A stretch of 64,000 bases of DNA from Rhizobium sp. (GCA_028290545.1 JAQGJP010000024.1:1-64000); one strand, 5' to 3'. Counted from the first letter of the stretch, positions 17,494 through 28,359 are shown. Translations and numbers: made by a program. Notes: generated by a model from the letters alone, not told the origin.

Positions 17494-19107
17494 TCAATGG
17501 CGGAAATGCCGCATGCCGGTGAACACCATCGCCACATCATGCGCGTTTGCCGCATCGATGACCTCCTGGTCGCGCATCGACCCGCCCGGCTGGATAACGG
17601 CTGTCGCACCGGCCTCGACGATCGAAAGCAGGCCATCTGCGAAGGGCAGGAACGCTTCGGATGCCGCCGCCGAACCCTTGGTCAGAGGCACGGCCCAGCC
17701 GGCCGCCTTGGCCGCATCCTGCGCCTTGAGCCCGGCAATGCGGGCGGAATCGACGCGGCTCATCTGTCCGGCGCCGATGCCGGCCGTCTGGCCGTCCTTG
17801 GCGTAGACGATGGCATTGGATTTCACGTGCTTGGCGACGGTATAGGCAAATCTGAGGTCTTCGAGTTCCTGCGCGCCCGGTGCGCGTTTGGTGACGACCT
17901 TCAATTCGATGTCGCCGATGACCGCATTGTCGCGCGCCTGGACCAGCAACCCGCCTGACACGGTTTTCGCGGTCAGGCCTGCGGCGCGCGGATCGGGCAG
18001 GCCGCCGGTGACGAGCAAGCGAAGATTTGCCTTTGCAGCAATAATCGCACGAGCCTCGTCGCTGACCGCCGGCGCGATGATCACTTCGGTGAACAGCTTG
18101 ACGATCTCCTGCGCGGTGTCGGCATCGAGCAGCCCGTTCAGAGCGATGATGCCGCCGAAGGCCGAGGTCGAATCGCAGGCCAGCGCCTTGAGATAGGCAT
18201 CCCTTAGCGATGCCCCTGTTGCGACGCCGCAGGGGTTGGCATGCTTGATGATGGCGCAGGCCGGGCCCTTGTCGGCCGCAAATTCCGCCACCAGTTCGAA
18301 TGCAGCATCCGTGTCGTTGATATTGTTGTAGGAAAGCTGCTTGCCCTGCAGCAGCGTCGCATTGGAGACGCCCGGACGCGTATCGCCGGTCACATAGAAT
18401 GCCGCCTTCTGGTGCGGGTTCTCGCCGTAGCGCATCTCTTCGCGCAAGATCCCACCGATGGTGCGATAGCGCGGCGTCTCGACCTTGAGATCATCAGCCA
18501 TCCAGTTGGCGATCGCCGTGTCATAGGCGGCAGTGCGGGAATAGGCCTTCTGTGCCATTAACTGGCGGAAGCGATAGGGAACCGTGCCCTCGGCCTTCAG
18601 CAGGGCTCCCAATTCCGCGTAATCTGAAGGATCGGTGAGCACCGTCACATAGGCGTGGTTCTTGGCGGACGCACGGATCATCGCCGGCCCGCCGATATCG
18701 ATATTTTCCACGCTTTCGGGATAATCGGCGCCACGAGCCCGCACCTCCTCGAACGGGTAGAGATTGATGACCGCGAGGTCGATCGCGCCGATGCCATGTG
18801 ACGCCATCGCCGCTCTGTGCTCGGCATCGTCGCGGATGGCGAGCAAGCCGCCATGCACGGTCGGGTGCAGCGTCTTGACGCGCCCATCCATGATTTCCGG
18901 AAAGCCGGTGACTTCGGTCACATCGGTCACCGCGATGCCGGCATCGCTTAGTGCTTTATAGGTCCCGCCGGTAGAGAGGATCTTCACGCCCTGTGCGACC
19001 AGTGCTGCGGCCAGCTCGACTATCCCGCTCTTGTCGGAGACCGACAGCAGGGCCGTTTCGATTTTCACGCGATCGGGCGCTGGAATTCGCTTGGATTGCA
19101 CTGACAT
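17494..19107 (-). CDS. purH: Bifunctional AICAR formyltransferase / IMP cyclohydrolase PurH
   Basis: Catalyses the last two steps of IMP synthesis, 538 residues. The N-terminal MGS-like cyclohydrolase domain (about 1-200) shows [19 protein letters not shown] and [14 protein letters not shown]. The C-terminal transformylase domain shows [11 protein letters not shown], the catalytic KHANPCGVA and DSASAFGG-like block (CDSTSAFGG). The ATG at 19107 is preferred; the upstream 31 residues do not resemble the family. It faces the UMF1-type gene with no spacer. Confidence 0.97.
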   Translation of the reverse strand: MSVQSKRIPAPDRVKIETALLSVSDKSGIVELAAALVAQGVKILSTGGTYKALSDAGIAVTDVTEVTGFPEIMDGRVKTLHPTVHGGLLAIRDDAEHRAAMASHGIGAIDLAVINLYPFEEVRARGADYPESVENIDIGGPAMIRASAKNHAYVTVLTDPSDYAELGALLKAEGTVPYRFRQLMAQKAYSRTAAYDTAIANWMADDLKVETPRYRTIGGILREEMRYGENPHQKAAFYVTGDTRPGVSNATLLQGKQLSYNNINDTDAAFELVAEFAADKGPACAIIKHANPCGVATGASLRDAYLKALACDSTSAFGGIIALNGLLDADTAQEIVKLFTEVIIAPAVSDEARAIIAAKANLRLLVTGGLPDPRAAGLTAKTVSGGLLVQARDNAVIGDIELKVVTKRAPGAQELEDLRFAYTVAKHVKSNAIVYAKDGQTAGIGAGQMSRVDSARIAGLKAQDAAKAAGWAVPLTKGSAAASEAFLPFADGLLSIVEAGATAVIQPGGSMRDQEVIDAANAHDVAMVFTGMRHFRH

Positions 19108-19216
19108 TGAAGGAGCCTCGCATATTTGGAATGCGGTGGCGTTAGCATAGGGGCCGGGCGGATAAAACCCTGAAATCCGGATAATCAGCCCCCTTTGCAT
19201 CTAAATACAAAGAGTT

Positions 19217-20917
19217 TCAGGGCTGCGACGGGGCGGATTTCTTCATCATCACCCATTGCACCTCTGGCAGTTCGCCGACCGGGAAGGCAAGCTCGATCTG
19301 CTTGGAAGCGCGGATGCCGCTCGGATCGGCGAAAAACACGTCGTCCTCGACGACAATTTCGACATCGAGCGCGGAAAGCGTCCAGGTCTCACCGTCCGGC
19401 GCCACGAGCCGGACCTCGTGCTTGTCCACCGTCTTGATTTCGATTTGCGGATGGATGTGGAACCGGATCACCGCCTGATCCTCGGCATTGCTTTCCGGAT
19501 CGGCGCCATCGGCGGTCTTCAGCCGGTCCTTGCCCCGGATCAGCGTGCCGCCGGAATTGATCTGGATGGCACGTTCATGGATCAGCCCGAACGGTTCGAG
19601 GTAACCGTCATGCGAGGCGGTCAGACCCTCCCCGCCCTCGTTGATTTCATGCCGCTCGACCACCACGTCCTGGACCCCATCCGCGAATACCGGTCCGGAT
19701 ATACCGGATTTCGAAATCCGGCTGGAGGACGTATCGTTGAGAGTCAGGGTCGAATGCGCGGCAGTCGCCCGCGATAGCTGCCGGTAGTGTTCGCCGGCAA
19801 AACGCGGCGCGCCGGAATTGATGATAAAGCGATGCTTGCCGGATGACATTTCGAACGACAGGCAACCGGCATGCGCCGTCTTCGACATTTCCGCCGAAAG
19901 CGGCACGCCTGCATCCATCAGGATCACCGTATCGGCAACGGCCAGCCGCTGATAACGCATATGCGGCAGCGCCTTGAAGGGCTTTCCCGCTGTCTCGTCA
20001 TAGCGCAGCGCCGACATCAGCTCATTGGCAAGCGTCGTCGTCGCGCCATTGAACAACGCCAGCTCACCGCCCTGATGGCGGAAGAACCTGAGCGCCGGAT
20101 ACATCCGGTCGATTGCCGGAATCAGCCGGGCCGGCAGGTCGTGGCCAAGATTGACATAGGTCTGGCGGAGCGGCAGCAGATCGAGCAGCAATTCCAGCCC
20201 GGTCCGCGGATTGCGCGATATATGCCCGCCGTCGGCAAGGATCTGCCGGTCCAGTTCCTGGTCGAGCAATTGCGCCGCACGCTTGACGGCGCGGCTGGAC
20301 GAGGGGATCGCCACCGAAGACGCGGCGAGTGCGACACGGATTCTGAGCCTCGCCTCGCCGTCAGGCGAAAAATGCGCCGTCTTTTCGAGATAGCGGACAT
20401 GTGCCGTCAGGCTTCTGAGGAAGCGTCGGTAGAAGCCGATATCTGCATTCTTCAGCAGCACCGTGGAATGCGAAAGCCAGGCAATGATACGTTGCGACGT
20501 GGTGTCGGGATCCCAGGCAATGCCGCTCAGCCGCTTGCCATGGCTCGTCAGCCATTCGTCCGTCAACCGGCGCGCGACGACCGTGTGCTCATCCGATTTC
20601 GAGGCCCTTATGTGCCGAAGCCATGAGAAACTATGCAGCCGCGCGGCAAATTCCTTGGAAGGCAACTCAAGCGAGAATGGTGACTTGCCCTCGGTGACCA
20701 GAAGCCGGCCGGCGAGCGGAAACCGGCCTTCGGCAATCTCCTCGGCGATAAAGGGATCGGAAGCCCTCAGATCTGTGGGTGCTACGACAAGCCGGTCCGG
20801 CACCCGGCGCAGCGAGGGCAGCGCAAGCGCACGCCATGCGGCAAACCCCAGGGAGACCCTGCGAAAAGCCTCTCCCACGTAATGTAACTGGAATTTCCGC
20901 CGCCTTGATCCGCTCAT
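19217..20917 (-). CDS. Heparinase II/III-like polysaccharide lyase family protein
   Basis: Protein of 566 residues of the heparinase II/III-like group that is regularly found beside purH in rhizobia. An N-terminal alpha-helical toroid-like part (about 60-280) is followed by a beta-rich C-terminal part with GKHRFIINSGAPRFAG (about 376-391) and AHSTLTLNDTSSSRI. These blocks mark the family. No signal peptide is obvious. A role in turnover of an acidic exo- or surface polysaccharide is inference; no substrate is established by context. It starts 157 bp after rsmB ends upstream. Confidence 0.78.
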   Translation of the reverse strand: MSGSRRRKFQLHYVGEAFRRVSLGFAAWRALALPSLRRVPDRLVVAPTDLRASDPFIAEEIAEGRFPLAGRLLVTEGKSPFSLELPSKEFAARLHSFSWLRHIRASKSDEHTVVARRLTDEWLTSHGKRLSGIAWDPDTTSQRIIAWLSHSTVLLKNADIGFYRRFLRSLTAHVRYLEKTAHFSPDGEARLRIRVALAASSVAIPSSSRAVKRAAQLLDQELDRQILADGGHISRNPRTGLELLLDLLPLRQTYVNLGHDLPARLIPAIDRMYPALRFFRHQGGELALFNGATTTLANELMSALRYDETAGKPFKALPHMRYQRLAVADTVILMDAGVPLSAEMSKTAHAGCLSFEMSSGKHRFIINSGAPRFAGEHYRQLSRATAAHSTLTLNDTSSSRISKSGISGPVFADGVQDVVVERHEINEGGEGLTASHDGYLEPFGLIHERAIQINSGGTLIRGKDRLKTADGADPESNAEDQAVIRFHIHPQIEIKTVDKHEVRLVAPDGETWTLSALDVEIVVEDDVFFADPSGIRASKQIELAFPVGELPEVQWVMMKKSAPSQP

Positions 20918-21074
20918 ATCAAATATTACTGATATCTATTTGTAGTTACCAAGATACTAACTTCTTTGTAACAATTTGTCCCGCAACCCCGGGAGCCATG
21001 GGAGGCAACATGGTTTGCACGCCGAATCTTTTGGATCCGGCGCGCAAGACCGCGACAATATGCGTTTTACGGGA

Positions 21075-22451
21075 CTACTTTCGCAACAGGACTGCGGCGA
21101 AAAATCCATCCATGCCGCCGAGCATCGCGGGCGTGGTGCGGAACTCTCCCCGATCGTTGATCGCCTCTTCGAGCCCCGGCCAGTCTTCCTTCCTGATCGC
21201 GATACGCTCGACATCAGGGTGGGCAATCAGGAATTTTTCGATCAGGTCCTCGCCTTCGAGCGGATCGAGCGAACAATTGGAAAAAACGATCCGGCCGTTG
21301 GATTTGAGCAAGGCCAGTGAACTTTCCAGCAGTCCGTACTGGACATTGGCGAGTTTCTCGACGTCCGCAGGGCCCTTGGTCCAGATCACGTCCGGATGCC
21401 GGCGGATCGTGCCGGTCGACGAGCAGGGAGCATCCAGCAATATGGCATCGAAAAGCTCTTCCGGCTCGAAATCCTCGAGCCGCGTCTGCTTGACTTCCGC
21501 TTTCAGTCCCAACCGGTCGAGATTGGCCTGCAAGCGCTTGATGCGGCTGGCCGATTGCTCGACGGCGGTGACATTGCCGCCCTGGACGATGAGCTGGGCC
21601 GTCTTGCCGCCGGGCGCCGCGCAGAGGTCGGCGACCCGCTTGCCGCTGATGTCGCCCATCAATCGGGCAGGGATGGCGGCAGCGGCATCCTGCACCCACC
21701 AGACCCCGTCCGCATAGCCTTCGAGCTCGGAAATCGAACCATCGAATTTCTCCAGCCGCACGCTGCCGGTCGGCAAGACCGCGCCACCCAGAACTTTCGC
21801 CCAATGGTCGGGATTTTCCTTCACCGTCAGGTCGATCGGTGCCATGGCCAGGAAGGCATTGCCGATGTCCCAGGTCATATCCGGGCCATAGACCTTTTCC
21901 ATGCGATCCTGGAACCAGTCCGGAAACACCGGGGTCCTTGCTCGCGGTGCTTTCAGGACTTCATCCTTCTCCCGCACCAGCCGCCGCAGCAGCGCATTGA
22001 CGAGATTGGCAAAGCGGCTGGAACGCGGGTCGCGCCGGGCCTGTTCCACGGCGAGGTCGACCGCCGAATGGTCGGGAACATCGAGAAACAGGATCTGCGC
22101 GGCGGCGATCGACAGGATATGGTGAAGGTGGCGCGCGCCATCCGGCAGCGGCTTGTCGAGAAAGCTGTCGAAGATCGCATCGATCCAGGTCAGGTGGCGC
22201 AGGCAGGAATTGAGCATGGCGCGCACCAGCGCCCGGTCATGTGGCGGCAATTCGCGAAAAGCCGCGTTGCCATGATGTTCATCGATCATGCCGTCGAGCG
22301 GGGTCTTCTGCCCGACCACCGCACTCAGGATCTTCGTGGCCACGGCCCTCGCCTGAAGGCCGGGCTTTTCCGGTTCGCGGGGTGACCGTGAGCCCGGATT
22401 GCCGGGCTTGCTGTTTGTGCGGGGGCGATTGCGGGCGGGATCGAATGTCAA
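21075..22451 (-). CDS. rsmB: 16S rRNA m5C methyltransferase, RsmB/NOP family
   Basis: SAM-dependent RNA cytosine-5 methyltransferase, 458 residues. An N-terminal NusB-like RNA-binding region (about 30-170) is followed by the methyltransferase domain with [11 protein letters not shown] (SAM binding), [14 protein letters not shown] (catalytic Cys) and [13 protein letters not shown] (second Cys). It starts with TTG at 22451, overlapping the htpX stop codon as TTGA, so it is probably translated by coupling. The first 30 residues are Arg/Pro/Gly-rich and probably disordered. Confidence 0.9.
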   Translation of the reverse strand: MTFDPARNRPRTNSKPGNPGSRSPREPEKPGLQARAVATKILSAVVGQKTPLDGMIDEHHGNAAFRELPPHDRALVRAMLNSCLRHLTWIDAIFDSFLDKPLPDGARHLHHILSIAAAQILFLDVPDHSAVDLAVEQARRDPRSSRFANLVNALLRRLVREKDEVLKAPRARTPVFPDWFQDRMEKVYGPDMTWDIGNAFLAMAPIDLTVKENPDHWAKVLGGAVLPTGSVRLEKFDGSISELEGYADGVWWVQDAAAAIPARLMGDISGKRVADLCAAPGGKTAQLIVQGGNVTAVEQSASRIKRLQANLDRLGLKAEVKQTRLEDFEPEELFDAILLDAPCSSTGTIRRHPDVIWTKGPADVEKLANVQYGLLESSLALLKSNGRIVFSNCSLDPLEGEDLIEKFLIAHPDVERIAIRKEDWPGLEEAINDRGEFRTTPAMLGGMDGFFAAVLLRK

Positions 22452-23479
22452 GAATAGGGTCCTTCAGGGGGTTTGTTGTCGCCCCGACCCCATGTGATGT
22501 TCGGAACCGACCGGCCTTTGCGAACGACGGGTCTATCAGCCACCGGCTGTTCCGTCGAGCGTCCCCAGGGACCGGATGTCGTATTTTGCGTGGCATCAGG
22601 CTCGGAACTGCGGCTTTGCGGTTTCCTCCGCCGGCTGGCGGCCATCTCTTCCAGTGCGGCAATGCGGTTTTCGGTGTCCGGATGGGTGGAAAACAGGTTG
22701 TCCATCCGCTGGCCCGAGAGCGGGTTGATGATGAACATATGCGCCGTGGCCGGATTGGCTTCTGCCGCCTCGTTGGGGATCTGATGGGCAGCGCTGGCGA
22801 TTTTCCTGAGCGCGGAAGCCAGCCCCAGCGGGTTGCCGGCGATCTCGGCGCCACGCCTGTCGGCGGCATATTCGCGTGTCCGGCTGATCGCCATCTGCAC
22901 CAGCATTGCCGCGAACGGTGCGACGATCATCGCCACCAGCACGCCGATGAAGCCAAAGGGATTTCCTCTCTCGCCGTCGCGCGAGCCGCCGAAAAAGAAG
23001 GCGAAATTGCCGAGCATCGAAATCGCGCCGGCGATCGTCGCGGTAATCGTCATGATCAGCGTGTCGCGGTTTTCGATATGCGCAAGCTCATGCGCCATGA
23101 CACCGGCGATCTCGTCCGGCGTCAGCCGCTGCAGTAGACCGGTCGAAGCAGCGACAGCGGCATTGTCGGGGCTGCGGCCGGTCGCAAACGCGTTCGGCTG
23201 ATCTGAATTGATCAGGTAGACCTTGGGCATCGGCAGGTTGGCCCGTGCCGAGAGATCGTGGATGATCCTGAAAAGTTCCGGCGCATTCCGCTCGTCGATT
23301 TCCTGCGCATCATAGGCCGAAAGCACCATGTTGCCGGAATTCCACCAGGAAAACACATTCATGCCGGCGGCGATCACCAATGCGATCAGCATCCCGCCAG
23401 TCCCGCCGATGAGATAGCCGACACCCATGAACAACGCGGTCAGGAAGGCGAGCAGCATTGCAGTTCGAACGAAATTCAT
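22448..23479 (-). CDS. htpX: Membrane zinc protease HtpX
   Basis: Inner-membrane M48B metalloprotease that degrades damaged membrane proteins, 343 residues. Two N-terminal hydrophobic hairpin helices are followed by the zinc motif [14 protein letters not shown] (about 130) and the third-ligand region [15 protein letters not shown]. The C-terminal tail (about 290-343) is long, basic and low in complexity. The ATG at 23479 is chosen because GGAGAAAGG lies just upstream; an ATG four codons earlier overlaps that site. It is followed directly by rsmB. Confidence 0.94.
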   Translation of the reverse strand: MNFVRTAMLLAFLTALFMGVGYLIGGTGGMLIALVIAAGMNVFSWWNSGNMVLSAYDAQEIDERNAPELFRIIHDLSARANLPMPKVYLINSDQPNAFATGRSPDNAAVAASTGLLQRLTPDEIAGVMAHELAHIENRDTLIMTITATIAGAISMLGNFAFFFGGSRDGERGNPFGFIGVLVAMIVAPFAAMLVQMAISRTREYAADRRGAEIAGNPLGLASALRKIASAAHQIPNEAAEANPATAHMFIINPLSGQRMDNLFSTHPDTENRIAALEEMAASRRRKPQSRSSEPDATQNTTSGPWGRSTEQPVADRPVVRKGRSVPNITWGRGDNKPPEGPYS

Positions 23480-23568
23480 GCCTTTCTCCATTTTGCTATA
23501 TCGGCATTGTTGTTTTATAGAATGGTGTCGGGAGGCAAAGAGTTCAATATTGCAGCAGGTAGCAGCAC

Positions 23569-23769
23569 ATGGGCACGGCAGACAATGACAACGATCAATC
23601 CGGGAAAAAGCCGCTCGCGCCAGCCGCGATCCGCGCGTTGAAGGAAGCCGAGGAACGCCGTAACGCCGAGAGGCTGGTGGAATTGCCGGCCGAGATCGGT
23701 GGCCGCGGTGGCGCCGATCCGGTCCGGTTCGGCGACTGGGAGCTTAACGGCCGGGCGATCGATTTCTAG
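23569..23769 (+). CDS. DUF1674 protein, SDHAF4-like succinate dehydrogenase assembly factor
   Basis: Small protein of 66 residues. The C-terminal block [18 protein letters not shown] with terminal RAIDF is the conserved signature of DUF1674, the bacterial relatives of mitochondrial SDHAF4. That factor binds flavinylated SdhA before assembly. The N-terminal half is charged and probably flexible. It diverges from htpX across 89 bp. Confidence 0.85.
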   Translation: MGTADNDNDQSGKKPLAPAAIRALKEAEERRNAERLVELPAEIGGRGGADPVRFGDWELNGRAIDF

Positions 23770-23822
23770 TATGTGAAATAATTCCTATTGCGTGTGTGGT
23801 CTTTGGGGAATATATTCCTCGA

Positions 23823-24292
23823 ATGACGATTCTCCGCCTCTACATCGCCGCCGCCACGGTCTTGCTGCTGCAATCGGAAGCAACCCTCTCCGCTGAGAAG
23901 TCCGGCAAACGCTATACGTCGCCGGGCCTGTGGAAGCGGAACTCGTCTCCGTCATCGATGGCGATACGCTGATGGTCAATGCCCGGCCGTGGCCGCAACA
24001 GACGATTTCGGTGCTGGTGCGCATTCGCGGCATCGACACTCCGGAACTCAATGCGAAATGCAGCAAATCCAGGCAATTGGCGCTGGCTGCGAAAGATGGT
24101 CTCGCAGAGGCTCTGTCGGCCGGCGATGGCAAGCTGTCTCTCTCGGCCATTGCTGGCGATAAGTATTTTGGCCGCGTCGTTGCCGACGTCACCTTCGATG
24201 GCGACCACGATATCGCCTCCGTCCTGATCGCCGCCGGTCTTGCCCGACCTTATGACGGCGGGCGCAAGGCGAGGGAGGATTGCGGTCGATAG
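23823..24292 (+). pseudogene. Secreted thermonuclease-family gene with a frameshift
   Basis: A signal-peptide-like start (MTILRLYIAAATVLLLQ) begins at ATG 23823 but its frame runs into TGA at 23970-23972. The nuclease (SNase) domain continues in another frame to TAG at 24290-24292. Its blocks are VSVIDGDTL, RIRGIDTPEL, GDKYFGRVVADV and GLARPYDGG, with the catalytic Arg/Glu/Arg set visible. Conserved AGPVEAEL appears in the second frame just before the GTG at 23930, so the shift falls between about 23897 and 23915. Together the parts would give about 155 residues. Either a true mutation, a sequencing error, or an internal GTG start giving a form without signal peptide. Confidence 0.75.
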
Positions 24293-24360
24293 AGGTGTAC
24301 CCGGTTGGTTGACGGCAAGGGCGAAACACAGTTGCCTACCAGCCGCACCAGGGGGATCAT

Positions 24361-24615
24361 ATGAATTTACTATCGCTTTTCATCAGCGGCATGGTCTTGC
24401 CCGCTGTCATTTTGCTTCCGCCTTCCGCATATGGCAATGCCCCGTTCACGCTGGCGCGTGTAACCTGCAAACAGGTGAGTTCCTGCGAGGAAGCGGTTGC
24501 AATATGGTGCAACGGCTATAGCCGCGCCGATGGGGACAGCGACGGGATTCCCTGCGAGGCAGTCTGCCACTCTCTGAAACAAGTCGAGACAATCAAATTG
24601 CAGCAAGGATGTTGA
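24361..24615 (+). CDS. Small secreted Excalibur-domain protein
   Basis: Protein of 84 residues with a signal peptide (LLSLFISGMVLPAVILLPPS, cleavage near AYG-NA). The mature part contains the Excalibur calcium-binding signature: CKQVSSCEEAV, then DGDSDGIPCE, with six cysteines in total. A good AGGGGGAT site precedes the ATG. The Excalibur domain is often joined to, or found near, staphylococcal-nuclease-like domains, and here it directly follows the nuclease gene. It may be a calcium-binding partner; that is inference. Confidence 0.82.
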   Translation: MNLLSLFISGMVLPAVILLPPSAYGNAPFTLARVTCKQVSSCEEAVAIWCNGYSRADGDSDGIPCEAVCHSLKQVETIKLQQGC

Positions 24616-24654
24616 AAGCCGGCAGCAACCACCGCCGGCTCAGCCGGGCTGAAA

Positions 24655-26607
24655 TCAGCCCTTCTTGTTCTGCCTGTTGGCAATCAGTTCCTCGACCACG
24701 GCCGGATCGGCGAGCGTCGAAATATCGCCCAATGCACCGAAATCGTCCTCGGCGATCTTGCGCAATATCCGGCGCATGATCTTGCCGGAACGCGTTTTCG
24801 GCAGGCCGGGGGCGAACTGGATCTTGTCCGGCGATGCGATCGGGCCAATTTCCTTGCGGACATGCGCGACCAGTTCCTTGCGAAGAGCATCGGTGCCCTC
24901 GACGCCGGCCATCAGCGTGACATAGGAATAAATGCCCTGGCCCTTAATGTCGTGCGGGTAGCCGACGACGGCGGCTTCCGAGACATCGTGATGCGAGACG
25001 AGCGCGGATTCGACTTCCGCCGTGCCGAGACGATGGCCAGAGACGTTCAGCACGTCATCGACGCGGCCGGTGATCCAGTAGTAGCCGTCCTCGTCGCGCC
25101 TGCAGCCGTCGCCAGTGAAGTATTTGCCCTTGTAGGTCGAGAAATAGGTCTGGATGAAGCGCTCGTGGTCGCCGTAGACGGTGCGCATCTGACCCGGCCA
25201 GCTATCGGCGATGCAGAGATTGCCGTCGGCGGCACCCTCCAGCACATTGCCTTCATTGTCGACCAGTTCCGGTATGACTCCGAAGAACGGAAAGGTCGCC
25301 GAACCCGGCTTCAGCGCGGTGGCGCCCGGCAGCGGCGTGATCATATGGCCGCCGGTTTCGGTCTGCCACCAGGTGTCGATCACCGGGCAGCGCTTCTCGC
25401 CGACGACGTTGTAATACCATTCCCAGGCTTCCGGATTGATCGGCTCCCCGACCGTGCCAAGCAGCCGGAGCGTCGAGCGCGAGGAGCGGGTGACGAATTC
25501 GTCACCGGCGCCCATCAGCGAGCGGATCGCCGTCGGCGCCGTATAGAAGATGTTGACCTTGTGCTTGTCGATCACGTCCCAGAACCGGCCCTGGTCGGGA
25601 TAGTTCGGCACGCCCTCGAACATCAGCGTCGTGGCGCGATTGGCGAGCGGGCCGTAGACGATATAGGAATGGCCTGTTACCCAGCCGACATCGGCCGTGC
25701 ACCAGTAGATATCGCCATCATGGTAGTCGAACACATATTCATGCGTCATCGAGGCCCAGACGAGATAGCCGGCCGTGGTGTGCAGCACGCCCTTCGGCTT
25801 GCCCGTCGAGCCTGACGTGTAAAGGATGAACAGCGGATCCTCCGCCTTCATCTTCACCGGCGGGCAATCCGGGCTCACGCTCTGGGTCTCCTGATGATAC
25901 CAGAGGTCGCGGCCGTTGGCCCAGCCGGTCTTGCCGCCGGTGCGCCGCACCACCAGCACGTTCTTGACCAAGACTTGGTTTCTGGCGGCAATATCGATCG
26001 CCGCATCGGTATTGTCCTTGAGCGGGATCGGCTTGCCGCCGCGCAGCCCCTCGTCGGCGGTGATCACGAAGGTGGATTCACAATCGACGATGCGACCGGC
26101 CAGCGCCTCGGGGCTGAAGCCGCCGAACACCACCGAATGGATCGCGCCGATGCGCGAACAGGCCAGCATCGCATAGGCCGTCTCGGGAATCATCGGCATG
26201 TAGATGGTGACGCGGTCTCCCTTTTTGACGCCGTGCTTCTTCAGCACATTGGCGAGCCGGCAGACATGCTCGTAAAGTTCGTTATAGGTGATTTTCTTGT
26301 CGAGATAGGGATTATCCCCCTCCCAGATGATGGCGATCTGGTCGCCATGCTTCTTGAGGTGCCGGTCTATGCAGTTGTAGGAAATATTGGTCTGGCCGTC
26401 CTCGAACCACTTGATCGAGACCTTGCCCTTGAACGAGGTGTTCTTGACCTTGGTGAAGGGCTTGAACCAATCGATGCGCTTGCCATGCTTGCCCCAGAAT
26501 TTATCTGGATTTTCAATGCTGTCTTCATACCATTTCAGATACTTCTGGTTATCGATCAGCGCCCGTTCCTTGGCCGATTTCAGCACGGGATAAACCTTCG
26601 ACGACAT
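24655..26607 (-). CDS. acs: Acetyl-CoA synthetase Acs
   Basis: AMP-forming acetate activation to acetyl-CoA, 650 residues, the normal length. Blocks include [19 protein letters not shown] (phosphate binding), [10 protein letters not shown] (adenine site), [20 protein letters not shown] and the regulatory acetylation motif [11 protein letters not shown] around the catalytic Lys. The ATG at 26607 is chosen because GGGAGGA precedes it; the extra five upstream residues overlap that site. It stands alone and diverges from trcR across 223 bp. Confidence 0.97.
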   Translation of the reverse strand: MSSKVYPVLKSAKERALIDNQKYLKWYEDSIENPDKFWGKHGKRIDWFKPFTKVKNTSFKGKVSIKWFEDGQTNISYNCIDRHLKKHGDQIAIIWEGDNPYLDKKITYNELYEHVCRLANVLKKHGVKKGDRVTIYMPMIPETAYAMLACSRIGAIHSVVFGGFSPEALAGRIVDCESTFVITADEGLRGGKPIPLKDNTDAAIDIAARNQVLVKNVLVVRRTGGKTGWANGRDLWYHQETQSVSPDCPPVKMKAEDPLFILYTSGSTGKPKGVLHTTAGYLVWASMTHEYVFDYHDGDIYWCTADVGWVTGHSYIVYGPLANRATTLMFEGVPNYPDQGRFWDVIDKHKVNIFYTAPTAIRSLMGAGDEFVTRSSRSTLRLLGTVGEPINPEAWEWYYNVVGEKRCPVIDTWWQTETGGHMITPLPGATALKPGSATFPFFGVIPELVDNEGNVLEGAADGNLCIADSWPGQMRTVYGDHERFIQTYFSTYKGKYFTGDGCRRDEDGYYWITGRVDDVLNVSGHRLGTAEVESALVSHHDVSEAAVVGYPHDIKGQGIYSYVTLMAGVEGTDALRKELVAHVRKEIGPIASPDKIQFAPGLPKTRSGKIMRRILRKIAEDDFGALGDISTLADPAVVEELIANRQNKKG

Positions 26608-26830
26608 GCATTCCTCCCACAATATTCAAATTTTTCGAGCGCCATGGACGCTCTTGTGTTACATACATAGCAGCAGATGCGCACCCGGCAATCATACTTT
26701 GGTGCATTGATTTCCAAAGAATTGCAATTGCGCTAAAGTTAAGCTATAAGGCCGCCGATTTCCCCGGACATTGTGGTTTACACAAAACGGCCTGCGGCAC
26801 CGGCGCAGGCGGCTTAGAAGGATTGTATCT

Positions 26831-27529
26831 ATGGCTCAGGCTCAACAGCTGCTCATGCCCAAGGCGACTGCCGTTTGGCTGGTTGATAACACCGCGCTCT
26901 CATTCGATCAGATCGCCCAGTTCTGCAAGCTTCATCCGCTTGAAATCAAGGCGATCGCTGATGGCGAGGCAGCACAGGGCATCAAGGGCCTCGATCCGAT
27001 TTCCACCGGTCAGCTGTCGCGCGATGAAATCGCCCGCGCCGAGGGCAATCCGATGCACAAGCTGAAGATTTCCGAACCCAAGGTTCGCGTGCCGGAATCC
27101 AAGCGCAAGGGTCCGCGCTACACACCGGTGTCCAAGCGCCAGGATCGTCCCAACGCCATTCTCTGGCTGGTCCGCAATCATCCCGAACTCAAGGACGCGC
27201 AGATTTCCCGCCTGGTTGGTACGACCAAGACCACCATCCAGCAGATTCGCGAACGTTCGCACTGGAATTCGGCCAACCTGGCGCCGATGGATCCGGTGAC
27301 GCTCGGCCTCTGCTCGCAGATCGACCTTGATATGGAAGTCGAGAAGGCACAGAAGGGCCGTCCGTTCCAGACGCCCGAGGAAACGGGCGCCACGCTCGAA
27401 CCGGCCCGCGAGACCGAACATGCATCGGCCGACAACGATGATTACAAGGAGATCGATGCCGATGCCGTGTTCGCGAAGCTTAAGTCGCTGACGGGCAATC
27501 GCGACGAGGAAGAAGACGAGCGTTTCTGA
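26831..27529 (+). CDS. trcR: Cell-cycle transcriptional regulator TrcR (DUF1013)
   Basis: Protein of 232 residues of the DUF1013 family, conserved in Alphaproteobacteria and named TrcR in rhizobia. It opens with PKATAVWLVDNTALSFDQIA, a helix-turn-helix-like region. A second such region follows (AILWLVRNHPELKDAQISRL then GTTKTTIQQIRERSHW, about 115-155). The C-terminal tail is acidic. The ATG at 26831 is preferred with AAGGA just upstream. It lies within 15 kb of the predicted origin. DNA binding is inferred from the repeated helical modules. Confidence 0.88.
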   Translation: MAQAQQLLMPKATAVWLVDNTALSFDQIAQFCKLHPLEIKAIADGEAAQGIKGLDPISTGQLSRDEIARAEGNPMHKLKISEPKVRVPESKRKGPRYTPVSKRQDRPNAILWLVRNHPELKDAQISRLVGTTKTTIQQIRERSHWNSANLAPMDPVTLGLCSQIDLDMEVEKAQKGRPFQTPEETGATLEPARETEHASADNDDYKEIDADAVFAKLKSLTGNRDEEEDERF

Positions 27530-27557
27530 TCGTTCCGTATCCGATTCGATTATGACG

Positions 27558-27582
27558 GGCGGTCCATCGGGCCGCTCTTTTG
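27558..27582 (+). terminator. Rho-independent terminator of trcR
   Basis: GCGGTCC (27559-27565) pairs with GGGCCGC (27569-27575) with one G-T pair, followed by TCTTTT. Confidence 0.7.
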
Positions 27583-27604
27583 CTGGATCGGCACGCCACA
27601 CACC

Positions 27605-27620
27605 GGCTTCACGTGAAACA
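27605..27620. promoter_or_regulatory. parS-like site, 14/16
   Basis: GGCTTCACGTGAAACA differs from TGTTTCACGTGAAACA at two positions of the left arm. It lies between the convergent trcR and yggS genes, about 5 kb from parB. Confidence 0.6.
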
Positions 27621-27702
27621 TATCACCTGATATTCGCCTCAAAGCGGCATCCCGAATCCGAAGAGCCGTCGCGTCAACGCGTCTTCACACTCGAAATCCA
27701 GA

Positions 27703-28359
27703 TCAACGATTTCCGAAAATCGCCGACCCCACCCGGACGCTGGTCGCCCCGAAACCGATCGCGGTTTCGAAATCGCCGGACATGCCCATGGAGAGCTTTT
27801 CGACAGCACATTCCGTAGCAAGCTTTCCAAGCAGGGCGAAATGCGGACCGGGGTTCACGTCGGCCGGCGGAATGCACATCAGCCCTTCGATCGCGAGCCC
27901 AAGCTCATCCCGGCACATCGCCACGAAATCGGCTGTGTCGTCCGGAGCGATCCCGGCCTTTTGCGGTTCGAGACCGGTATTGACTTGTACGTAGAGCCTC
28001 AGCGTCCTGTTCTGCTTGTCCATTTCGGTCTTCAGGGCACGCGCGATCTTCTCGCGATCGACTGTCTCGATCACGTCGAACAGCGCCACCGCCTCCGCAG
28101 CTTTGTTGGATTGCAGCGGTCCGATCAGATGCAGTTCGATATCGGCAAAGAGCGCCTTGAGCTGAGGCCATTTGCCTTGCGCCTCCTGCACCCGGTTCTC
28201 GCCATAGATGCGATGGCCGGTCTCGATCACCGGCAGGATGTCCTCCACCGGGAATGTCTTCGTCACCGCCACAAGCCTGGCGCGATCCCCGCGCCCCGCA
28301 TCTTTGGCTGCCTTTTCCATCCGGGCCTTGATCTCATTCAACCGATCGACGACCGTCAT
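27703..28359 (-). CDS. YggS-family PLP homeostasis protein
   Basis: Pyridoxal-phosphate-binding protein of the YggS/PROSC family, 218 residues, with no known catalysis but a role in B6 balance. The cofactor lysine lies in LVAVTKTFP (about residue 33). Typical blocks are YGENRVQEAQGKW, HLIGPLQSNKA, LYVQVNTG and LSMGMSGDFETAI with the C-terminal VRVGSAIFG. It diverges from leuS across 148 bp and points towards trcR. Confidence 0.93.
   Translation of the reverse strand: MTVVDRLNEIKARMEKAAKDAGRGDRARLVAVTKTFPVEDILPVIETGHRIYGENRVQEAQGKWPQLKALFADIELHLIGPLQSNKAAEAVALFDVIETVDREKIARALKTEMDKQNRTLRLYVQVNTGLEPQKAGIAPDDTADFVAMCRDELGLAIEGLMCIPPADVNPGPHFALLGKLATECAVEKLSMGMSGDFETAIGFGATSVRVGSAIFGNR

Noticed and set aside
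17824..17829. CACGTG core, also at 28602, 42732, 46421 and 55002, as possible parS
   Set aside because: The flanking arms do not match TGTTT/AAACA on both sides, so these are chance hexamers.
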